DNA from: Planctomycetota bacterium | Lineage (GTDB): Bacteria > Planctomycetota > UBA1135 > GCA-002686595 | Length of the DNA stretch: 5,336 nucleotides | Reading direction: 5' to 3' | NCBI GenBank assembly: GCA_013140785.1 | Contig: JABFRZ010000171.1 | Span: 1 to 5,336, forward strand | Shown here: positions 1 through 5,336 of the stretch, piece by piece | How the letters are laid out: every line of letters starts with the position of its first letter | How positions within the stretch are numbered: position 1 is the first letter of the stretch | Notes under the pieces: generated by a model | Seen by the model: only the letters and a program-made list of their open reading frames with translations | The model's database searches: none | Told to the model about the DNA's origin: nothing | Made by a program: the position numbers and the translations under genes

Positions 1-1391
<1,391 letters not shown>

Positions 1392-1481
1392 GCTCTGCCT
1401 CCGCGCGACTCCGCGCTCTCCGCGCTCGGATCCAAGCGCACCGCGGAGACGCCGAGACCGCGGAGTCGCGCGGAGAAGAGC
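1392..1481. repeat. Large imperfect inverted repeat (hairpin) in the pruA-nadA spacer
   Basis: Almost the whole spacer folds on itself. The outer arms GCTCT (1392-1396) and AGAGC (1477-1481) pair. A perfect 17-bp arm, 1399-1415 (CTCCGCGCGACTCCGCG), pairs with 1459-1475, and an inner 8-bp arm, 1417-1424, pairs with 1442-1449. This leaves a 17-nt loop and a 9-nt bulge on the right side. No T-run follows, so it is not a classical intrinsic terminator. The words CGCGGAGAC and CGCGGAGTCGCG recur within it, as in dispersed REP-like intergenic palindromes of GC-rich bacteria. The right arm ends 12 nt before the nadA ATG, so a folded transcript would lie against the ribosome site. The palindrome is seen directly; its role is unknown. 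Confidence 0.8.
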
Positions 1482-1493
1482 CGAACCAAGAGC

Positions 1494-2810
1494 ATGCGGA
1501 CCGAGACCCCTTCCTCCCCCACGCCGCGCTTCCTGCTGCAGCCCGAGCTGCCGGTGTGCCAGACGGACCTGCCGCTCGACTGGTATCAGGAGGAGTTCAA
1601 GCCCTACGCCGAGGAGTACCTGGCGCTGCCGAACCGGCGGCCGGAGACGCTCTTCCGCTGGCTGGATGGCTACGTGAAGCCGGCCCAGGCGCACTTCGGC
1701 GACGGGCTGCTGCTCTTGGCGCACTTCTACATGGGCGGCGAGATCGTGAAGCTGGTCGAGCACTACGGCGGCGCGGTCGCGGACAGCTACCAGCTCGCGC
1801 TGCAAGCCCGCAACCGCCCCGAAAAGAGGGTCATCGTCGAATCGGCGGTGCACTTCATGGCTGAAGCCATCGCGATCCTCGCGCACCCGGAACAGAGCGT
1901 GTGGATCACCAACCCAAAGGCCGGCTGCACGATGGAAATGCTGGCCAAGGACTACATGGTCTTGCCGGTCGCCGACCAGCTCGTCGAACGCTACGGCGAC
2001 ACGCTCGCGACCGTCGCCTACATGAACACCAGCGGACGGCTGAAGGCGCTGGCCGGACGCACGGGTGGCGCGGTGTGCACGAGCTCCAACGCGCATCAGG
2101 TCGTGGCCTGGGCGCAGAAGTGCGGCAGACGAGTCTTCTTCGTGCCCGACGAGCACCTCGGGCGCAACACGGCGCACAAGCTCGGGCTCGCGCCTGAACG
2201 AGTCTTCGCCTTGCCCGACCCGCGCCGCGGCCAGATCGTCCTCTCCGCGCTCGACCTCGAACGCCTCGACCGCGCGGAATTGATCTTGTGGGGCTCCTCG
2301 TGCGGCGTGCACACGATCTTCACCCCGGCCATGGTCCGGCACTGGCAAGCGCGCGGCTATCGCGTCCTGATCCACCCCGAGTCGCCGCTCGAGACCGTGC
2401 TCGCCTCGGACGGCGCGGGCAGCACGAACTACCTGTGGAGCGAGTTCGAGCGCGCCCCGCGCGGAGCGAAGCTCGCGATCGGCACCGAAGGGCACTTCGT
2501 CCGGAACGCCCACCAGCAGGGCGCCGCGCGCGGCATCGAGGTGGTGCACCTGGCCGAGATCCCGGGCAGCACCCTGGGCGGTTGCGGCTGCGCCACGATG
2601 AGCCGCAACGACCCGCCGCACCTGGCCGGGATGCTCGACCTCCTGCGTCAGGGCCGAGCGCCCGAGATCAACCGCGTGCTCGCCGGCGACGTGATGAACG
2701 AGCTCACGATGGGCCGCGAGCGCCTGCCTGAATCCGAACGCCTCGAGCTCGTGCGCGAGGCGCGCGTGGCCATGGAGCGCATGATCGCCGTGGTCGAAGG
2801 CCGCGCCTGA
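1494..2810 (+). CDS. nadA: Quinolinate synthase (long, divergent NadA)
   Basis: NadA condenses iminoaspartate (from NadB or aspartate dehydrogenase) with dihydroxyacetone phosphate to give quinolinate for NAD synthesis, using an oxygen-sensitive [4Fe-4S] cluster. The 438-residue product shows the threefold NadA plan. Seen motifs are LLAHFYMGGE with His77 and Tyr79, ADSYQLAL (97-98 Asp-Ser), YMN at 176-178, VCTSSNAHQV (194-203), FVPDEHLGRNTA, HPES (294-297), GST (309-311) and GTEGHF (330-335). Cluster ligand candidates are Cys145 (NPKAGCTMEM), Cys270 (WGSSCGVH) and Cys364 or Cys366 (LGGCGCATM). It is clearly longer than the usual roughly 300-370 residues, with about 70 residues before the AH-x-Y motif. 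The ATG at 1494 is preferred because no other ATG lies before the catalytic core. A GTG at 1554 is possible but has no better ribosome site. Only weak purine runs precede the ATG. No NadB or NadC gene is in the window. Confidence 0.93.
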   Translation: MRTETPSSPTPRFLLQPELPVCQTDLPLDWYQEEFKPYAEEYLALPNRRPETLFRWLDGYVKPAQAHFGDGLLLLAHFYMGGEIVKLVEHYGGAVADSYQLALQARNRPEKRVIVESAVHFMAEAIAILAHPEQSVWITNPKAGCTMEMLAKDYMVLPVADQLVERYGDTLATVAYMNTSGRLKALAGRTGGAVCTSSNAHQVVAWAQKCGRRVFFVPDEHLGRNTAHKLGLAPERVFALPDPRRGQIVLSALDLERLDRAELILWGSSCGVHTIFTPAMVRHWQARGYRVLIHPESPLETVLASDGAGSTNYLWSEFERAPRGAKLAIGTEGHFVRNAHQQGAARGIEVVHLAEIPGSTLGGCGCATMSRNDPPHLAGMLDLLRQGRAPEINRVLAGDVMNELTMGRERLPESERLELVREARVAMERMIAVVEGRA

Positions 2811-2838
2811 GCGCGGGGTCCGGCTCGGGCTCCCGCTC
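2809..2838. terminator. Weak candidate hairpin at the convergent gene junction
   Basis: GAGCG at 2809-2813, overlapping the nadA stop codon, can pair with CGCTC at 2834-2838, extended by one or two G-C pairs past a single bulged base. It sits where two genes converge, the natural place for a shared terminator. There is no T-tract on either side, and the stem is short, so this is a tentative call based mostly on position. Confidence 0.2.
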
Positions 2839-2842
2839 TCTA

Positions 2843-2860
2843 GCAGCTAGCGCTAGCCGC
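2843..2860. repeat. CTAG-rich palindrome at the end of the epimerase gene
   Basis: GCTAGCGCTAGC at 2846-2857 is a perfect 12-bp palindrome. It extends to 18 bp (2843-2860) with one mismatched pair. A further CTAG lies at 2840-2843, giving three CTAG words in 17 bp. The palindrome spans the TAG stop codon of the minus-strand epimerase gene. It could be part of a bidirectional terminator or a protein-binding site; no function is shown. Confidence 0.55.
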
Positions 2861-3389
2861 GCTCGACTTCCCAGACCTGCGCGCCGAAGTGGTCCCAGGG
2901 GAGCCGCCCCTCGTCGCAGGTCTCGTCGGTCGAGAACTGCACGTCCACGAAGTAGATGATCGCCGTGGGCGTGGCCGGGCGCAGGTTGCGCGCGCCGTGC
3001 GCGACACCGGGCGGGATGCGCACGAGGCGCGAGTTGCCGTCGCCGAGCACGATGCGCTGCACCAGGCCCTCGCTCGGCGAGCCCTTGCGCACGTCCGCCA
3101 CCACCAGCAGCAGCTTGTCCGCGGGCGGCACGTACCACACGTCGGTCTGGCGCTGGTGCAGGTGGAAGGCCTTGATCGCGAGCGGCTCCATCACGCTGTA
3201 GTTGATCTGCAGCGCCTTGAAGCCCTTCAGCGCCTGTGCCATCCCGTCGTCGAGGCGCAGGAGCTCGGTCATCGAGCCGCCGTCGTCGTTGAAGCGCTTG
3301 AGCTGCACGATCTCGAGCCCCTCGATCGCGCGCTTCGGCTTGTAGTCCTGGACGGCGTACTTCTTCTGGGCCGATTCGTTGAAGCTCAT
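2853..3389 (-). CDS. RmlC-like cupin, dTDP-4-dehydrorhamnose 3,5-epimerase family
   Basis: The 178-residue product has the size and fold signature of RmlC-type sugar-nucleotide epimerases, which invert C3 and/or C5 of a dTDP-4-keto-6-deoxyhexose on the way to dTDP-rhamnose or related sugars. Visible pieces are an N-terminal strand region ending in an EL-x-RLDDG turn (residues 42-49), KAFHLH with the likely catalytic His76, VADVRKGSPSEG (97-108, cf. DIRxxSPTFG in RmlC), IPPGVAHGARN (125-135, cf. IPxGFAHGF), Tyr146, and DEGRLPWD (159-166, cf. the EGxxWxD tail). It is divergent. The usual RGLH is KAFH, a second His78 makes an H-x-H pair, and the substrate-contacting Lys after the catalytic His has no evident equivalent. 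The exact substrate is therefore open, and other deoxysugar epimerases or isomerases are possible. The ATG at 3389 is chosen; a TTG at 3443 would add 18 unconserved residues. No strong ribosome site is visible. Confidence 0.82.
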   Translation of the reverse strand: MSFNESAQKKYAVQDYKPKRAIEGLEIVQLKRFNDDGGSMTELLRLDDGMAQALKGFKALQINYSVMEPLAIKAFHLHQRQTDVWYVPPADKLLLVVADVRKGSPSEGLVQRIVLGDGNSRLVRIPPGVAHGARNLRPATPTAIIYFVDVQFSTDETCDEGRLPWDHFGAQVWEVERG

Positions 3390-3490
3390 GGTTCGGTGCG
3401 TGGGGCGAGCGGCGAGCCTAGCCCCCGCGGCGAACGGGAGCAACGCGCCTGGTTCGGCCGGAAGTAGGGATCGAATGGACAGGGAGCTCG

Positions 3491-3540
3491 CGGCGTCGGG
3501 CGGCGTCGGGGAGCGGCGTCAGGGAGAGCCGTCGTCAGGG
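3491..3540. repeat. Short imperfect tandem repeat, CGGCGTCGGG units
   Basis: CGGCGTCGGG occurs twice in tandem (3491-3500, 3501-3510). It is followed by diverged copies CGGCGTCAGGG (3514-3524) and CGTCGTCAGGG (3530-3540). The tract lies in the 145-bp gap between the DUF2007-like gene and the epimerase gene, and its last copy runs over the stop codon of the former. It may be simple slippage. No promoter or terminator could be recognised in this gap. Confidence 0.5.
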
Positions 3541-3972
3541 CACCTTCTCGAGGCCGCGGCGCGAGCGCGCGACCCAGCCCGCCAGGAACGCGGCCCACAG
3601 ACCGACAGCCCAGCCTGCGGAGCGGGGTACGCCCAGCCAGAACAGGGCGCCCCCCAGGGCGGCGGCCGCCAGCGTCGCGCTCACCAGCACGAGCTGCACC
3701 TCGCGCGCGAGCTGGCGCACGCGTGGCCGGGCCTCCTCTGCCCAGCGCTCCAGCTCGCCACGCGCGCGCGCAAGTTCGGGCTCCGGCACCACCACGCACA
3801 CGCGGTAGTTGCCGCCGCTCGTGAGGCGCACGAAAACGTTGGGCAGGTCGTGTATGCGGGCCTCGATGCCGAGCCACTGCAGGCGCTCGACCGTGGCCTC
3901 GGCGGCGACGCGGCCGGTGCGCAGCAGCAGCACCCCGGGGCCCGTCGCTCCGTCGTGCTCGGCTGCGCCCAT
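3535..3972 (-). CDS. DUF2007-like small protein with two C-terminal membrane helices
   Basis: The product is 145 residues from the ATG at 3972. Residues about 13-80 (GVLLLRTGRVAAEATVERL, then GIEARI, then VCVVVPEPELARARGELERW) match the pattern of the DUF2007 'putative signal transducing protein' domain: a beta strand, a helix choosing between short- and long-range partners, GIxxxI, and a closing V-x-VP-x-x-x-x-A-x-x-L helix. A basic stretch (RPRVRQLAREVQ) is followed by two hydrophobic helices at about 93-114 and 118-135, then a short basic tail. The domain probably stays in the cytosol at the inner membrane. The biochemical role of DUF2007 is not established. A GTG at 3990 would add six residues; the ATG is preferred because GGAG lies 12 nt upstream, though both starts are weak. 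The gene begins just after a possible 47-codon gene and may be co-transcribed with the glycosyltransferase. Confidence 0.72.
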   Translation of the reverse strand: MGAAEHDGATGPGVLLLRTGRVAAEATVERLQWLGIEARIHDLPNVFVRLTSGGNYRVCVVVPEPELARARGELERWAEEARPRVRQLAREVQLVLVSATLAAAALGGALFWLGVPRSAGWAVGLWAAFLAGWVARSRRGLEKVP

Positions 3973-4000
3973 CGTCGTGGTGGACTCCACTTCGCTGCTT

Positions 4001-4144
4001 CTAACCGGCGTACGGCGTCTCGGTCGCCGTGAGCGGACCCAGAGACGCGCACTCGATCACCGTTGAGACCCCGTGGACGACGAGGCCGAAAACCGCGGAT
4101 GCGGCGAGCGCCAGCATCAGCGTGCGGAGCCGCAGGATCCCCAT
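4001..4144 (-). CDS. Possible 47-residue single-pass membrane peptide
   Basis: An ATG-initiated frame of 47 codons ending in TAG fills most of the 240-bp gap between the glycosyltransferase and the DUF2007-like gene. It opens with MGILRLRTLM and continues with a hydrophobic run to about residue 26 (LALAASAVFGLVVHGV), then a polar tail with one Cys32 and the end ATETPYAG. A short basic N-terminus before a hydrophobic helix suggests a signal anchor or uncleaved signal peptide, with the tail outside. Its stop lies 10 nt before the GTG at 3990 and 28 nt before the ATG at 3972, as in a tight operon. There is no good ribosome site: a GGGGGA run lies too far upstream, and no in-frame start exists between the ATG and the upstream in-frame stop. 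I recognise no family. It may be a real small gene or a chance frame. Confidence 0.42.
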   Translation of the reverse strand: MGILRLRTLMLALAASAVFGLVVHGVSTVIECASLGPLTATETPYAG

Positions 4145-4212
4145 GTCGATGTGTGTGTCCGTCCCCCGCCGGCCGGGCCGTGACGCCGGGCGCGAGCCAC
4201 GATCCTACTCCA

Positions 4213-5265
4213 CTATCCGCCGTTCGACAGCTCGTGCAGACGCTGCGCCGTCACCTGCCGTCCGCGCAGGCCATCCCACGTGCCGCGCGCCTTGGCGAGC
4301 ACTGCTCGGCCCTCGCCGCGCTGGGCGCGGTAGAGGAATACGAAGGGCAGCGAGAGCACGTCGTGCAGCCAGAACGAGAGCCAGCGCGCGGGCGTTCCGT
4401 GGCGGCGCAGGAAGCGCACGGTGTTCACGGCCATCATGTACTTGCGCAGCGGGTTGTAGCCGCCGCCCGTGGACGAGTGCGCGTCGTGGTGCACGGCCAA
4501 GGCGCCGATCACGCGCACCGGGAAGCCGGCCTGCCGCGCCTTCCAGCAGAACTCGAGGTCCTCGTGGTAGGCAAAGTAGTCGCCCTCGAGCAGACCGATG
4601 CGCGCGAACACCGCACGCGCGACGAGCATGGCGCAGCCTGGCACGTAATCGACCGCGCGCGTGACCTGGAAGCGCGGTCCGTCGGGCTCGCGGTGACCGA
4701 TCAGGGTCGAGAGGTTGGTGCGGAAAGTGAGCAGCCCGCCCGCGCACCACACCACATCCGGCGGGTGCAGGAACAGGACGCGCGGCCCGACGATGCCAGC
4801 GCCCGCGGCCAGCGCGCGCTCGAGGCCCGCCAGCGTGCCGGACGGGAAGATCACGTCGTTGTTGACCAGCAGCACGCGCTCGGCGCCGTGCGCAAGGGCG
4901 TGCTCGATGCCGCGGTTCGTGCCGTCCCCGTAGCCGAGGTTGGCGGCGTTGCGCAGCACGACCAGGTGCCCGAACTCGGCCACGACGCGCTCGGCCGAGC
5001 CGTCACTCGAGGCGTTGTCCACGAACACGATGCGCTCGGGCGCGAGCCCTTGCGCCAGCAGCGAGCGCACGCAGGCGAGGTTCTGCTCGCCGCCGTTCCA
5101 GTTCAGGACCACGGCCCATGTGCCCGTGGGAGTACCCGAGCCCGCAAGAGTGGCCGAGCCTGTGCTAGTGGCCGAGCCTGTCCCTTTGGCCGAGCCTGTG
5201 TCAGTGGCCGAGCCTGTGCCTTTGGCCGAGCCCGTGCCGGCGTGAACGTGCGCGGGTTCGCTCAC
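4213..5265 (-). CDS. Family 2 glycosyltransferase (WbbL/rhamnosyltransferase-like) with N-terminal hexapeptide repeats
   Basis: A 350-residue GT-A fold enzyme that would transfer a sugar from a nucleotide donor to a growing polysaccharide at the inner face of the membrane. The domain starts at residue 49 (TWAVVLNWNG). Motifs in order are VDNASSDGS (82-90, nucleotide binding), NLGYGDGTNRGI (109-120), LLVNNDV with the metal-binding-type NND at 135-137, YVPGCAMLV (207-215), and YHEDLEFCWKARQAGF (233-248) with the probable catalytic Glu235-Asp236. VHHDAHSS follows at 258-265, as in rhamnosyltransferase-like members. A hydrophobic segment near 295-313 may associate with the membrane. Residues 10-48 are a Gly-Ser-Thr-rich repeat absent from the family. 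The GTG start at 5265 is supported by a GTGA overlap with the upstream stop codon, implying translational coupling. A GTG at 5112 would delete part of the first core strand. The sugar specificity is not readable. The downstream RmlC-like gene is compatible with a deoxysugar pathway. Confidence 0.9.
   Translation of the reverse strand: MSEPAHVHAGTGSAKGTGSATDTGSAKGTGSATSTGSATLAGSGTPTGTWAVVLNWNGGEQNLACVRSLLAQGLAPERIVFVDNASSDGSAERVVAEFGHLVVLRNAANLGYGDGTNRGIEHALAHGAERVLLVNNDVIFPSGTLAGLERALAAGAGIVGPRVLFLHPPDVVWCAGGLLTFRTNLSTLIGHREPDGPRFQVTRAVDYVPGCAMLVARAVFARIGLLEGDYFAYHEDLEFCWKARQAGFPVRVIGALAVHHDAHSSTGGGYNPLRKYMMAVNTVRFLRRHGTPARWLSFWLHDVLSLPFVFLYRAQRGEGRAVLAKARGTWDGLRGRQVTAQRLHELSNGG
5133..5240. 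repeat. 18-bp tandem repeat (minisatellite) inside the glycosyltransferase gene
   Basis: Six consecutive 18-bp units start at 5133, 5151, 5169, 5187, 5205 and 5223. The 13-bp core TGGCCGAGCCTGT is identical in the units at 5151, 5169, 5187 and 5205. It has one change at 5223 and is diverged at 5133. The 5-bp tail differs between units, and units two apart (5169 and 5205) both end in CCTT, giving a weaker 36-bp period. On the minus strand the units encode hexapeptides of the GTGSAK/GTGSAT type. Because 18 is a multiple of three, gain or loss of units changes protein length without shifting the frame. Confidence 0.92.
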
Positions 5266-5336
5266 GCGCCGTCTTCAGGAGGCTGGATGGACTCGACGCG
5301 CGCGCGGAACGAGCCCCGGGCGAGGCGCGTCTCGTG
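5262..5336 (-). CDS. C-terminal end of an unidentified upstream gene, cut by the window edge
   Basis: Reading leftward from the window edge, one minus-strand frame stays open for 24 codons and ends in TGA at 5264-5262. The residues end in RVESIQPPEDGA. The stop overlaps the GTG start of the glycosyltransferase in the sequence GTGA, the classic arrangement of two translationally coupled genes. The fragment is too short to identify. From context it probably belongs to the same polysaccharide operon, but this is an inference. The frame choice rests on the overlap and on the absence of stops. Confidence 0.6.
   Translation of the reverse strand, partial: HETRLARGSFRARVESIQPPEDGA

Noticed and set aside
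1392..1481. Palindrome as an intrinsic terminator of pruA
   Set aside because: The stem is strong, but no T-rich tract follows and the structure runs almost to the nadA start, so a standard terminator call is not supported.
3390..3443. TTG start extending the epimerase by 18 residues
   Set aside because: The extra residues look like translated leader and match no family pattern. The ATG at 3389 gives the normal RmlC-like length.
4029..4664. Plus-strand frame opposite the 3' part of the glycosyltransferase gene
   Set aside because: Arg/Ala/Ser-rich shadow of a gene with intact GT2 motifs.
5133..5240. Possible CRISPR array
   Set aside because: The 18-bp units are directly adjacent with only a few variable bases, have no spacers of CRISPR length, and are in frame within a coding sequence.
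4940..5245. Plus-strand frame ending in a VAEPVPLAEP-type repeat
   Set aside because: The repeat is the antisense reading of the 18-bp minisatellite. The opposite frame has the GT2 domain and a coupled start, so this one is a shadow.

Overview
The window is GC-rich bacterial chromosome with G or C at most third codon positions. It reads as an ordinary housekeeping and cell-surface region; no phage, transposon, CRISPR or RNA gene was seen. The phylum cannot be fixed from sequence alone. The ALDH4A1-like proline-catabolism dehydrogenase, the long NadA and the intergenic palindrome made of CGCGGAG-type words would suit a high-GC Gram-negative lineage such as Planctomycetota or Myxococcota, but this is only an inference.

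Left half, plus strand (1-2810): the 3' part of a delta-1-pyrroline-5-carboxylate dehydrogenase gene, whose 5' end lies outside the window, is followed by a 102-bp spacer that is mostly one large imperfect hairpin. Next comes a complete, unusually long quinolinate synthase gene (nadA). One gene serves proline-to-glutamate oxidation and the other serves de novo NAD synthesis. Their adjacency is probably not functional.

Right half, minus strand (2853-5336, read right to left): the order is the last 24 codons of an unidentified gene, a family 2 glycosyltransferase overlapping it by 4 bp (GTGA), a possible 47-residue membrane peptide, a small protein with a DUF2007-like domain and two membrane helices, and, after a 145-bp gap, an RmlC-like cupin epimerase. 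A nucleotide-sugar epimerase and a GT2 enzyme on the same strand suggest surface polysaccharide or O-antigen synthesis. The two halves converge in a 42-bp junction at 2811-2852 that abuts a CTAG-rich palindrome.

Points most worth a second look: an 18-bp minisatellite encoding a Gly-Ser-Thr hexapeptide tail at the N-terminus of the glycosyltransferase, the large palindrome just before nadA, the divergent NadA, and the unannotated 47-codon frame. I found no convincing new multi-gene system.
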